Part shown: in pieces, positions 10,601 through 21,286 of the stretch
Layout: the number at the start of each line of letters is the position of its first letter
Position numbering within the stretch: position 1 is the first letter of the stretch
NCBI GenBank assembly: GCA_031002005.1
Contig: CM061919.1
Span: 228,778,739-228,842,738 of the forward strand
Length of the DNA: 64,000 nucleotides
Source of the DNA: Vandiemenella viatica
Lineage: Eukaryota; Arthropoda; Insecta; Orthoptera; Morabidae
Direction: 5' to 3'
Position numbers and translations under genes: made by a program
Notes under the pieces: model-generated
Seen by the model: only the letters and a program-made list of their open reading frames with translations
Database searches by the model: none
Told to the model about the DNA's origin: nothing

Positions 10601-10787
10601 TTTTTTTTTGTTTAGTTAAGGCTTTACGCCTCGTCGGCGTGGAAGTCATTAGAGAAAGCATCCCGGCATTCACCTGGAGTGGTTTGGGGAAACCATGGAA
10701 AACCCAAATCTGAATGCCCGGACGGGGATTCGAACCGGCGTCCTTCCGAAGGCCAGAGCGTTAACCACTCACCCATTACGCTCGGTA
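10601..10787 (-). mobile_element. SINE with internal deletion
   Basis: Minus-strand main SINE with intact head (CGAGCGTAATGGGTGAGTGG, B box GGTTCGAATCC) and TTTGGGTTTTCCATGG body. The roughly 55-bp section that normally holds GGCCATGGCCGAATTCC and the following C-rich stretch is missing, so the GGGATGCTTTC block joins directly to CTAATGACTTCC. Confidence 0.88.
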
Positions 10788-11085
10788 AAAAAAATCTTAG
10801 TCTTTAAATGACAGTAAAAAATATTCTAATATATTCACAATCACTGCAAATTTATCATATGTCAACATCGCTCTTAAGTAAAATAAGTTAAACAGTGTTA
10901 AAAGAAAAACATCAGAGCAAAAGTAATACCTTTGCAAAAAGTGAAAATGAGAAAATTGGATAAATTCAAACCAGCGCTGGTCGGTGAGGAGTGTCAACAT
11001 TTTGGTGTGGTTTTTCGAAGAAGTACGGTTTGTAATTACACATCTGATATATTAATTTAATACCTCCGCGTACTATATATAATAA

Positions 11086-11799
11086 TAGCTGCTACCCGCG
11101 ACTTGTTACACGTGGGCATAGAATTTTATTGTTAGACTTGGATATAGCAAGATTCAAGTTGTGTCCCAAAAAGCACAGAGCACACGATAATATGACTGGG
11201 AAGTCCTCAACATACCACTTACCACAGAACCTGCCTCATGAAGAGAACCATTTTGCATTATGTTTAAAAATAGAAACAAACTAAGGGTGGGGGGGGAGAG
11301 GTAGTTTGGGAGACAACCTGTCACAGTTCCTCCGGCAGATTTTTGTTTGTGTTTTAAAATTATGTCACTTTCTGGGGGCATCTCACGTCAGTACAGTTTT
11401 GTACACAAAGTTTTTGGTTTTGCAGTCCTTTAATAAGATATATATAGCTTTTGGGGGTTGGAAATCGGTGAGGCAACTACAGACAAACACAAAGTAATAG
11501 TCTGGTGCAGAGCAAATCCACCTTTACAACATAGTACGTTGTGTCTGTACATGAAATGGTAATACACAACCTTCCTGCGAGAGAAAGAAAGCCTGAGCAA
11601 ACAATCCAACATTATAGACACCTAAACGCGCCATCCGTCTGTCAGCGTTCTATTAGTTTTTAAAATTTCCAGAAGAAAGTATTCTATGCCCTTCCTAATT
11701 GTACATACTATTTACGTGTCAAATTTCATCAAGATAGGTTTAGCCGTTTAGTTGTGAAAACGTAAGAGAGTTACTTTCGTATTTATAGTATTAGTGTAA
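11086..11799 (-). mobile_element. Helitron-like repeat
   Basis: Left edge TAGCTGCTACCCGCGACTTG and right edge GTTACTTTCGTATTTATAGTATTAGTGTA match the terminal blocks of the copies at 5397, 25149 and 51278. The interior matches the outer parts of the 25149 copy (TCCGGCAGATTTTTGT, AAAATTATGCGAC-like and CGTCTGTC blocks). Its 3' terminus is altered (AGCTAT in place of CTAG). The 63-75-codon frames within it are shadows. Confidence 0.7.
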
Positions 11800-12416
11800 A
11801 AGTATAGATATTTAATGTAAGCAGTGCTGGAAATTGGGAAAAATTGGAAAGAGTGAGTGAAGACGTTTCCATGTTTGTGCCATAAAGAGAACAGACATTA
11901 CAACACTACGTCGATTAATTCCACGATTCACCACATTTCGGCAAATACCTGGCTGGCAACAGCCTGGAGAAGGGAGCAATGCAAATTAGCGCGCGTGAAC
12001 GATCACAGAGCCGACCCGCTGGCGCCAATATAGTTTGTGAAGTCTAGTTTACGACAGTACCAGACCTTGGCATGCGCGTCAAGAGACAAGACTGGCAGGG
12101 CCTATCCTCCTCGCTCCCCCCGCCCTACAATGCTCCGAACTGAAGAGAAACCTGGCGAGCCGCTCTCACTCAATGCGCAGTGGTAGGGAGAGACTTTTCG
12201 GGCAGTGGACTAGCTGGAGGTCACTCGTACCGGTCAATTCGGAAGTTTTCGAGTGCTGCAACAAGTCCGATATCAGTGATATGAATGCTGCAATCTGCTA
12301 CTTCAAGAACTGTAGCTTACAAAGTGAGGCGCCTGGAACTCCAGCAGATCTACGATCAAGACATCTCCACCAACCAACACCGGGAACCACGCGGAACAAG
12401 ACGTCGGTGCTGGTTA
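11800..12416. other. No gene recognised; GC-richer segment at 11930-12400
   Basis: The second half has more G and C than the surroundings and an 88-codon frame (12173-12439) that runs into the MITE at 12417. I recognise no domain. It could be an old CpG-containing regulatory segment or an unrecognised repeat. Confidence 0.35.
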
Positions 12417-12688
12417 GGGGGCGTCCATTAATTACGTGAGATATTTTTTTCGGAAATCTGCCTTCCTTCCTACTGACGACTTCGTAAGTTTTGGATTTTT
12501 TCTTTTCTTTTTTAGCTCTCCTCTCCTCAGAGGCGGTTATACCCTCCCCCCCCTCCCCCAACCGTGGGTTCGACGTCGCTTGAGGACTTTCTTTAGCTCT
12601 ACTGTTCTACGAGGAATTAAGAAGATGACGAGATTCCACCAGATTTCCCCCCCTCCTTTATTTCACCTCACGTCATTAATTGTTGCCC
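12417..12688. mobile_element. MITE with GGGGGCGTCC ends, copy 1
   Basis: A 272-bp element opening GGGGGCGTCCATTAATTACG and closing with an inverted, slightly damaged CACGTCATTAATTGTTGCCC. The flanks are TTA on the left and TAA on the right. The interior is pyrimidine-rich with AGCTCTACTGTTC. Four relatives lie at 23175, 38831, 46128 and 46370. A 3-bp TTA/TAA target would suit the PIF/Harbinger group, but the superfamily is not proven here. Confidence 0.82.
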
Positions 12689-13137
12689 TAAAGTGTTGTG
12701 CCTAAAATTAAAATGATCCCAGTGCTACACGTTATTTTTCCCAAAGACGCTCTGCGATAGGTTCCATGCAGTAGCAGATGTTTTTTTTTTCCCGCTTACC
12801 TTTTTGCGGATACGCTTTTAACGATACTTTGACGCAATAAACTACTCATGTTGAAAAGTGGATAATATTAAATGTGAAACATATTTTTCAGTTACTTTTG
12901 ATTACAAAAGTATACCATACAAATTCAGCAAATACAACAGAAGTAGAATAATAACAGTAATAAATAGTAGCAAATTAATGTTAATTAAAAATAATCAGCA
13001 TACCATATATATACAGTTTTCATTTGTTCCAAATAAGAATTTTATTGTACCCGATAGGTTTTATTGCTGTTTAAACGCTCTTGAAATAAATTACATTCAA
13101 TCTGTTGTTAAACTTCACTACAAAGCCATAAATTAAC

Positions 13138-13332
13138 ATTTTTTTTTGTTTACACCTCGTCGACGTTGAGGTCATTAGAGGCGGGAAAGAACTGGAGACA
13201 AGGCACGGGAAGCAATTCTGCCATGGCCTTTTGAAAATGATTTGGAGAAACCATAGTAAAGCCAAATCTGGTTCAATGGACGGTAATTCGAACCGGCGCT
13301 CTCCCGAATGCGAGGCCAGAGCGTTAACCGAT
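13138..13332 (-). mobile_element. SINE, internally shortened
   Basis: Minus-strand main SINE. The tail end ACCTCGTCGACGTTGAGG, the GGCCATGGC-like block and the head B box (GGTTCGAATTACC) are clear. The part corresponding to the GGGATGCTTCC block is missing. Confidence 0.85.
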
Positions 13333-13339
13333 AAACAAT

Positions 13340-14072
13340 CATTGACTCATTTGGTTGACATTCAGTTTTACAGAAAATGCTGTCAGCCGTTTGCCGTTCT
13401 GCCTTAAACAGAAACTAAGTATGCCAGAGACATCTTTGTTAGCAAGAGCAACAACACATGCAGGAACGATAGGGTTTCGCGGAGAAACACGAAGACTATT
13501 TCCGCGACCGCGGAAAATTGAACCGTGTGGGATGAATTCTCCATATTGGCTGAAGCACTGCAAGCGCAGGCTATTTTGTAGCCACAGTGACAGCGAGTAC
13601 AGCTGGGAGAGAAATAGCAGTTGGGAAAGCACTACAGGCTAGTTAACGAACATCCTTCACCCAGCCAAATGTCTCTTGAGATAAGTATCTATAAAAGCTC
13701 ATCACCCAGCCAAAGACCATTCCGTTACTGTTCTGCATTCTTGAACACATGCTTTGTTACTAACTTCAAAGGCAGTCACAAATGACGATTTGAACAGTGT
13801 TCTGGTAAGTCATTTATTAGCAGTTGCTAAGCTAATTAGAATTGTTATAGAATAAAGCTGAACGCAATTCCTCTACCTAATGCTGTAAAAAACTATGTTA
13901 TCCCAGAGTGTGGGGCACGTCAGTAAGGAATTTCCTCTAAGGAAGTACGATGGACCATTTCAAGAAGTTTCCAGTGCTACAACTTCCACAGCATGGCTGC
14001 AACAACAGGACATCGATTCGTGAATGACGTTCTTGTCGTTGAATACGATATTGTATATATTTATATGTAATA
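13340..14072. other. No gene recognised
   Basis: Overlapping 95- and 97-codon frames on opposite strands (13355-13642 and 13339-13632) are mutual mirror images and have no recognised domain. No repeat ends found. Confidence 0.4.
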
Positions 14073-14607
14073 CTAGCTAGTACCCACGACTTCGTTCGTG
14101 TTTGTAAAGAATCTGGATTGACAGCTACCGACATCTAACCACCATAGTGCACGATTGGAGACTAGATGCTATTACCACACACAAACGCTAGTCATATGCG
14201 CTATGTAATTCAGGCAGCAAAATAAAATTTACGGGCACACATGTCTTTGATCGAAATACGAAAATATCCTTGATCGGCCACTTTCAACCACCATATCTCC
14301 CACACTCCCTCAGTTACTGAAATTCGGCCAACGTTGTGAACAAAAGGCAACTCTGTGTTACTACCACACACAAACGCCAGTGATCTGGGATAGATAGTTT
14401 TCGCTGAAAAGTGATACACCATGACACATGCGTCTTTGACAGAAATATGAAATTGCCGCAGGTCGACCACTTTCAAACCCCATATCTCCCACACCCCCAT
14501 AGCTACTGACATCTAACCACCACTGTGCACGATGGGAGATTCACTGCTACTACCACATACAAACATCAATAGTCTATCCTATGTATTTGTGGCAGGAAAG
14601 ACAAGTA

Positions 14608-15400
14608 CAGGGTGTCCCAGAATTATCTTTACAACTTTAACATTGAATAAATTATGTTATGAATAAATGCAGTTTTTTTTGCATGTTACAGAGTATCTCT
14701 CAAAGTTTTTTTCTGTTTCATTTCAGGTGCAGTTTGGTGACAAGTAGGTAGTTACATCACATTTATTGAAAATGTACACCCCACAGGAAAAAGCTCAGTG
14801 TGTTTTCTGGTTTATAGAGACAAGGGTTACCTAACAGGCACGACATTCAAATTTGGGGTTCTGAACCTCCGCATGCATTTAGAGAGAGAGAGAGAGAGAG
14901 AGCCCAATGGTTAATGTGTTGTGCGGTGTTATGCACAACCAAATCATTGGCCCCTTCTTCTTTGCTGAGAAGACAAAGCTAACAAAGCTAACAAAATTTG
15001 TTGTTCCCCAACTGGAAGTCCTTCAACCAACAGTCATCTTCCAACACCTCCACATTGGGCTCATGATGTCCGTAATTTTCTAGATAAACAATTTCCTGGT
15101 CGGGGTCCAATTGACTGGCCGCCTCGTTCACCTGACATAACCCCCTTGGATTTCTTTCTTTGGGGATATGTAAAAGTCATCGTGTATCAAACCCCGGTTA
15201 GAAATTTGGCAGATCTCAGGCAGAGGATTTCTGCAGCTATTACGACAATTAATCAAGGGATGCTACAAAGAAGTGGTCTAGAGACAGAAACAAAACTTTG
15301 AGAGATACTCTTCAAAATGCAAAAAACTGCATTGTGATATCTCGTTCCAAACATAATTTATTCAATGTCAAAGTTGTAAAGATAATTCTGGGACACCCTG
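14608..15400 (+). pseudogene. Mariner-like element with long inverted repeats, dead transposase
   Basis: A 793-bp DNA transposon inserted at TA (14606-14607 and 15401-15402). The ends CAGGGTGTCCCAGAATTATC are exactly inverted at 15381-15400 and the pairing continues imperfectly for about 110 bp per end, an unusually long inverted repeat. The transposase is in pieces: a start MYTPQEKAQCVFWF at 14772, a stop, an (AG)n tract replacing the middle, a VNVLCGVMHNQIIGPFFF segment, and from 15041 an open C-terminal part with WPPRSPDITPLDFFLWGY. That signature assigns it to the IS630-Tc1-mariner superfamily. The acidic residue normally just before the PPHW motif is lost to a small deletion with frameshift. 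The element cannot make active enzyme. Confidence 0.92.
14881..14902. repeat. (AG)11 microsatellite inside the mariner
   Basis: A short AG run that replaces part of the transposase coding region. Confidence 0.9.
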
Positions 15401-15605
15401 TATAAGGAGACACAAATTTTTGGTCGAAATATGAAAATGCCCTGCATTGACCAACTCTAATCATCACATCTTCCACATCTCCACAGTTATCAGAATTCGG
15501 CCAACATTGTACACGATAGGAAACTACATGCTACTTCCTCACACAAACACCAGTGATCTGTGTTATGTATTGGTGGCTGAAAAGTGAAATATAGGGAAAA
15601 ACACG

Positions 15606-15611
<6 letters not shown>

Positions 15612-15683
<72 letters not shown>
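15612..15683. repeat. (TA)n microsatellite, about 70 bp
   Basis: Uninterrupted TA dinucleotides following the last 189-bp unit. It is able to extrude as a cruciform. Confidence 0.95.
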
Positions 15684-15685
<2 letters not shown>

Positions 15686-15965
15686 TTGCTTAGACGCCAT
15701 ATGACAAATAAATAAATATAGTTACCATCCTTGTCCAGGTTGTATTTAACCTTACCACAAACTACGATAATATCACCGCTAGAAAATCAAAGTTTAAATA
15801 ATACGCGCATACTTACATTATGCTGTGTAAAATGAGTCCTAATCGTGGTCTAGGCCCCGTAGATAGCAATCAATGTGGAACTACTTTAATTCAAACGAAA
15901 TAAGATTTCAATATCATGACGCTCATGAAAGCAACTTAAATTGTTTTTAAAACTTGAGTAACTCA

Positions 15966-16310
15966 GTGGATAGAGAATGTCACGAGGAAAGACAAAATAA
16001 GAAATGATAACATCAGGGAAAGACTACAAGTGGAAGCATTAGCAGAGATGTTAAGGAGGAAAAGACTGCAGTGGTTGGGACAAGTTATGAGGATGGAGGA
16101 AGAGAGGATGCTGAAAGTAGCACTTTTGAACAGCGGGAAGGGTAGGAGAACAGTTGGAAGACCTTGGGAAAGATGGATGGACCATGTGAAGAAAGCTGTA
16201 GAGACTAAGGTAGTCGTTTGGAGGAAAGTGATGGAGGATAACCTTGCAAGAGGATGTGCAAGATGACCAGCTTAAGCGGAAACATCTAATGATAATGAAT
16301 GAATGAAAAA
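15966..16310 (+). pseudogene. LINE 3' end (reverse transcriptase C-terminus)
   Basis: From 15973 the frame reads NVTRKDKIRNDNIRERLQ and continues through the 78-codon frame at 16030-16263, with KRLQWLGQVMRMEEERM and GRPWERWMDHVKK. This is the well-known C-terminal region of many arthropod non-LTR retrotransposons (consensus like RWxGHVxRM...GRPxxRWxDxV). It stops at 16264-16266 and is followed by a short ATGA-repeat tail (about 16288-16307), as expected for a LINE 3' terminus. Everything upstream, including the reverse transcriptase core, is absent, which is typical 5' truncation. The clade (RTE-like or relative) is not resolved. Confidence 0.88.
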
Positions 16311-17540
16311 CTCATTCCCTCTGCTGTAAGGGTGAATGTTAATATTTCTGGTCGAAAATGAGAGGTTCCATCGTACTCGCATTAATACTTTTACAGCACC
16401 ACGATACAAACGTGACCCCATATTTCATAGCTTATTTTAACAGCGATTACAGACTATAACGAAAACATCTACATGGAACGAATATAAATAAACAAAAAAA
16501 TTAATGACTGGATATTGTGGGCCATTTCCTCAATTGCAAGTTAATCAATTTTTTATAAAGGTGAATAACCTTTAAAAAATTAATTATTAATATGCTGATT
16601 TAAAAGAATTACATACTTTTTTCAGTGTTTTGTCAATTAATTTCTCCGCAGATGCTCAACTAAATTGAATTGTCGCTAAATAAAGCTCAAAACTTCATTT
16701 TCGCATAAACGTCTCTGGCCATTGTTAATTCCGCCCGGAAGGGTGACGTCAGCGTTACGGACACAGTGACCAAGCTTAGCGTTCTATTAGTATTGAATCC
16801 CCCCCCCCATTTTTTTCTTTTCTTTTACACTGCACTGAAGAATAAATAATACACTATTCGCAGTATTATTTTTTTTAAATCACTTTTGCTTCCAGAATTA
16901 ATTTCAGGTGGTGATTATTCACAATCACAGTAGTGAAATTACAGGCCGTTCAAGGTTCTCTGTAATTCTATTCTGACTGTAAAGATTTATCGTCTAGCAG
17001 TCAACACGCAATCAAGAAAAGAAAAAGGTGGCAATTCAGTTTCTTGAAAGTTATTTTGACCTGCAATTACACACCAATGTTTCAGATAAAGATTTTAATA
17101 CGTCAAATAGCATAAAGAATTGTTACATTTGTGACAAAACTGTTTCCATAATTCGTGTTATTTTATGATCGATAGTAACTAAGAAAAGAATTTGACCAAG
17201 GGGTTTGAAGTTGAGAAATTTCTAGGCCGCAGCGGACTTTCATCTGGTGTCTTTCCTCTTCGTTTTGTTGGTACTATTGTATGTGACATCCCACTTGCTG
17301 CCCTGCGGAGGCCGTGTCAACATCTGGAGTCGTCTCCACATGTCGCTATACAGCTAAAAAAACAGAAGTATAATTTTAGCGTAGCTTCACTGCTGCGTCA
17401 GCTATTTTTCTTTTGTAAATAGAAACTGCATCATTTCTGAAACCATACACCCGACTCACGTTACGCATGTACTTTCCACCGTATTTATTGAAGTTGGAAT
17501 CTGTGGTCGTTTGTAGAGTAAACATCACAAGATAAACAAA
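16311..17540. other. No gene recognised
   Basis: Mostly AT-rich single-copy-looking DNA. A C9 run lies at about 16799. A 76-codon frame at 17192-17422 has no family resemblance. Confidence 0.45.
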
Positions 17541-17548
17541 CCTCAATT

Positions 17549-17642
17549 ACAGACAACCAGAGCCCGATGCTGGACTTGAACCGGTGAAACTTCGAACGGA
17601 GGTTTAGCGCGCTAGACACTGCGCTGATGGGTCCAGCCAGCT
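17549..17642 (-). other. tRNA-like module
   Basis: Minus strand reads TCAGCGCAGTGTCTAGCGC, spacer, CACCGGTTCAAGTCCAGC: A-box and B-box-like sequences at tRNA spacing. The stems are imperfect, so it is a tRNA-derived repeat or pseudogene of a different family from the main SINE. Confidence 0.6.
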
Positions 17643-17866
17643 AGAGTGTTTACTCAGGGAAAGTGTACGGACAGCTGAAAGGATGCACAGTTCTTTTTGA
17701 CTGACAGGAAGAGAGGTCAGCAACAAGACAGGAATTACAAAAAGTTAAATTTTTAGAGCATTTTTTTAATCGTTATGAACCGCACGATTTCAGCACGCCG
17801 TTCACCAACGACTTGGTTAAGACATAATCCATGCGTACATGAAGGTTTTAAGCACGACGGAATACA

Positions 17867-18077
17867 TTTTTGTTTTCGCATTGTTTATGTCAAGATCATT
17901 AGAAATATGAGAGAATTGAGGACATGGGACGGGAATGAATTCGACCAAGGATTTCTGATGGAACTATTACTGAAACCGCCCGAGTGATTTCTGGAAACCG
18001 AAATCTGTATGGTCAGATGGGGATCGAACCCGACTGCCAGTCTCCGAGCGTTACCGCTCATCCATCAGACTCCGCCC
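17867..18077 (-). mobile_element. SINE, diverged copy
   Basis: Minus-strand main SINE with the expected order of blocks (ATCATTAGAAAT, CGGGAATGAATTCG, CGAGTGATTTCTGG, GGGGATCGAACCC B box, CGAGCGTTACCGCTC). Many substitutions indicate an old insertion. No target duplication found. Confidence 0.85.
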
Positions 18078-18362
18078 AATGAATACAGTTTTGCTAACAT
18101 GTCGTAATTACCATGATGCAGAAAACATTTAAATCCTTTTCAAAAGATTTTCCTTTAAACACGACGAAAGACGTACCAGAAGTGTAACTCTGATAGAAAG
18201 AACCAAAGCGACTTTTTTTTTTTTAAATGGCATTTGGCCATGTTAGCCATACAGCCAGTTCAACGTGTGTGTTTCTGTTACAATGTAAACATTTCATTTC
18301 AGTGTGATTATATTCTATAAGGACGACACAAGACAAACACAACATTTAATTAAAACCACCCA

Positions 18363-18440
18363 TGCCCTCGGCCGGACTCGAACCGGCGACCCCTGCAACG
18401 CGAAGCAAGCACGCTACCCCTACGCTGCCGGGGTCGGCCC
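18363..18440 (-). other. tRNA-like module (possible SINE head)
   Basis: Minus strand has GGCAGCGTAGGGGTAGCGTG (A-box-like) and GCCGGTTCGAGTCCGGC (a perfect T-arm with B box GGTTCGAGTCC). The T arm pairs well, but the outer ends do not form a tRNA acceptor stem. It is a tRNA-derived element and not a functional tRNA as far as can be judged. Confidence 0.65.
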
Positions 18441-18544
18441 GAAGCGACTTAGCAAGACTCGGTATCAGCACGGTGGAGCAAAGGTCAATTTCCGTCCTAT
18501 CAGGATCAAAGAAGCCGAATAGCTCGTAGAGTGGCTGTTGCATT

Positions 18545-20099
18545 CTGATTGCTGTTTAACAGGACCGCGTCTGAAGATAAGCCGCCCCAAACTTACATTC
18601 AGCTCAAAAGCCTCGTCTGACAATACAGCGATAGTGTGGACTTCACTTGTAGCACAACACAAGACAAGAGTGAAACTTAGATTTAACTTTCAATCGATGT
18701 TGAAGTGATTAACGGTGAACTAAATTAAAGGATGACTGCGAATGTAGCCATCTATCAGCGATCATTGTAAGCTTTGTGTAATTTCGATTTCTGTTTTATT
18801 ACTGCAGCATAAACTTCTTGAGACGGAATGTTAAGTTGTAAAAAGTTACGAGACTGAAGGTTCTTAGTGATGGGGATGTCTTAGGCATTCTCAAAAAGTA
18901 CTGAATCCGAACAAAAATAATGATATATCATCTCTCTTTCATATGAGCTACACAGATTTACGGTTATCAGATGTTACCGTAGTAAAGACCATGTATCACG
19001 TGAGCTTGCAGTTGCTTGTAACAATAATGATATTATTATTATTAACAATAAGAATAACTTATTAGATAAGAATTGCTTTTTGGAGTATCTTTAGTAGCAA
19101 GGAGTGAACCCAACTGTAGTATAACAGGCTACCATAATAATTACTCTTTGAAATGGGTAGCTAAGGAAACGTTTAAAAAAACAGATAAAGGGAGGATCAA
19201 GACTAGACAAGCTTGGTGAAGGCCGTGTCGTGTTCGCTTTGGATTTTAAAGTTACTGTGGTAAAAGAACCTGTACTTATTCAGAGGATTAAGAATGTTAT
19301 AATATTATAATAAAAAAGGTAACTAAGTCACATTATATTATTATTTATTTGGCGAAGCTGGATGATGGATGAGAAAAGTTTGTTGAAGATGAATGGACTG
19401 AGATGAAAATAGAGGTTTCAAATGGATCGGTCCTGTTGGGAATGACGGACACATAAAGAAGGATGATAATATAAATCCATGGAGAAGCATGACCAAGACA
19501 TTAGACTGGTAGTGGCTATGAAAGATCTGCGAAAGTATTATGCAAATAGTTTGACTTGAAATGTGTGGAAGTTGATTTATATAAAAATAGTTGCGACTGA
19601 AGCCAAGGAAAAACATTTTCTTGTAGAAGTTGAGTTCAGTGCAACGTGTGCTAGAAGTAGTGTAGTAAATGTGAGATTCAGTGCACATAGTTAAGTTTAC
19701 CGTCGATTGTAGAATCTACGGCTTTCTTGAAGGAAGAGAATTATTTACACCTTTCAGATAAAAAGAGGAAGCACAAAAGATTAAAATATAACCGGAGGGC
19801 GAGTGCTAAAGGTCAACTCAAGTATACAAGATGACGTAAAACGTACTCATTCCTGACGGAAGCAACCAGAGAACAAGATTAATGGAAAAGTTGAATAATT
19901 TAGATTTAAATTGAGAGCAAATCTGAGAAAGCTAATTGTCAGCATTTAAGTAAAGTATGGATATTTTAATAGCGACCAGGAGAAAATGACTATACCGCCC
20001 ATGCATTAATAACCACAAGTGTTGTTGTTGTAGTTGTTTTTTTATCTTATTTTTTTTTAAACTCGCAATTTGGCGTCCTGCCACTACATCTTCAACTTT
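18545..20099. other. No gene recognised
   Basis: Purine-rich AT-rich stretch. The 115-codon minus-strand frame at 19341-19688 is the complement of a purine-rich region and has no recognised domain. A few tri- and dinucleotide micro-runs (ATT at about 19030) occur. Confidence 0.45.
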
Positions 20100-20335
20100 C
20101 TTTTTTATTGTTTAGGACTTTACGCCACGCTGACGTCCAAGAGGTCATTAGAAGCGGGAAAGGAAGGAAGAGGAAGGAGGAGGAAGGAAGAGGAAGGAAA
20201 TTGGACAAGACTTTTTGCAAGAAACATTCGGCATTTGCCGGAAATAATTTCGAACAACCATCTGGATAGCTGGGCGGGGATTTGAACCAGTCTCCTGCTG
20301 GATGCCAGGCCCGAGCATACCGCTCACCCACCTTT
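20100..20335 (-). mobile_element. SINE with a purine-rich expansion
   Basis: Minus-strand main SINE. Head (GGGCGGGGATTTGAACC, CCGAGCATACCGCTCACCCACC) and tail (TTTACGCCACGCTGACG) are recognisable. The segment after GAAGCGGGAAAGG has expanded into GGAAGGAGGAAGG units (about 20158-20200), a local slippage event. Confidence 0.85.
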
Positions 20336-20339
20336 CGAC

Positions 20340-21286
20340 TTATTTACGACCGCTGGTAATATAATTTTTATTTAACTTTCAATTTAAGCAATGTTAAGGG
20401 GAACGAATTTAAACGTTTGTAATTGCCACTAAGATCTGCCGCGTGTACACAGTTGGTTAGTCAGCCAATGAAATATGTTGCGCAAGCAGCTGCCCCAGAT
20501 AAGCGCGGCAACTTCCTTCACGCTTTGAAACTCGAGGGCAAAGGTTTTCGAACTTGGTCGAATACATACTAGTTGGGTTCTCCACCAGAGGCGGACACAA
20601 AGTTTGTCTGATCCAAGTTCACAGGTCCCAAGAAACTAGATTACTTCAACGATTTTGCCTTCTTACAATCAGATTTTTTTTTATTTTTTTTTAATGTGAA
20701 TACGTCTTCCAACTTCGGTAGCGGGTGGCAGTGTAGCGCGAGTGTTGAAACTCCAGCTAAGCAATCAAGGACTGGTAAACTGTTTTGGTCCGGGTAGCAA
20801 CCTGGCGGAGAGGTTGTCGGACTAGAAGAAAGACCATACAAGTCTGTGAAGTGTAGTAAATAAGAGACTGACGTAGAAAAAGAATCTTCACATACCAATT
20901 TAAGTGTAAGTTCCTCATAGGCTAAGAAGGAGCACGTGATGGTGAGGGACATTTACGATTTGCCGAGAAATAAAAGTGAGAGTCGGCCATGTTTGAGTTA
21001 GTATCTTCTGGTTCATAGCCGGGCGTGTCGTAGGAGTAGTTGCCATGTGGCTAGCCGGCCAAGTTGTATCCGCGCGTAATTCGTACGCGACTGGTGGATC
21101 GAGGTTGAAAGTCCTCACAACTGAATAACTGTAGACAATCCTGTTTGTGGTAATGAACTTGCGTGAGTGAGATACTGTTCCTAATTGCCAATCTGCGATC
21201 TTGTTATTTTGGGTCAAGTTTATAACGCAAGTTATATACAGTGAATATATTAATTCACGTGTGATTGAAATTTTGATTTTCTAGCG
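20340..21286. other. No gene recognised
   Basis: Overlapping minus-strand frames of 100 and 103 codons (20915-21217, 20641-20952) show no domains. The GC content is mixed and no repeat ends were identified. Confidence 0.4.

Larger units (their letters stand above)
14073..15683 (-). mobile_element. Helitron-like edge with internal 189-bp tandem array
   Basis: The left edge CTAGCTAGTACCCACGACTT matches the CTAG-terminated end of the Helitron-like family. Inside lie four tandem units of 189 bp, registered at 14131, 14320, 14509 and 15493 (the last displaced by the mariner at 14608). Shared unit blocks are CCATATCTCCCACAC, TACCACACACAAACG and GTGATCTGxxxTATGTA. The right side runs into (TA)n, so the other end is not defined. 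Central tandem repeats are known in Helentron/DINE-type elements, which is an inference for this copy. Confidence 0.75.

Noticed and set aside
18363..18440. A functional tRNA gene on the minus strand
   Set aside because: The T arm is good but the acceptor stem and anticodon arm do not pair convincingly.
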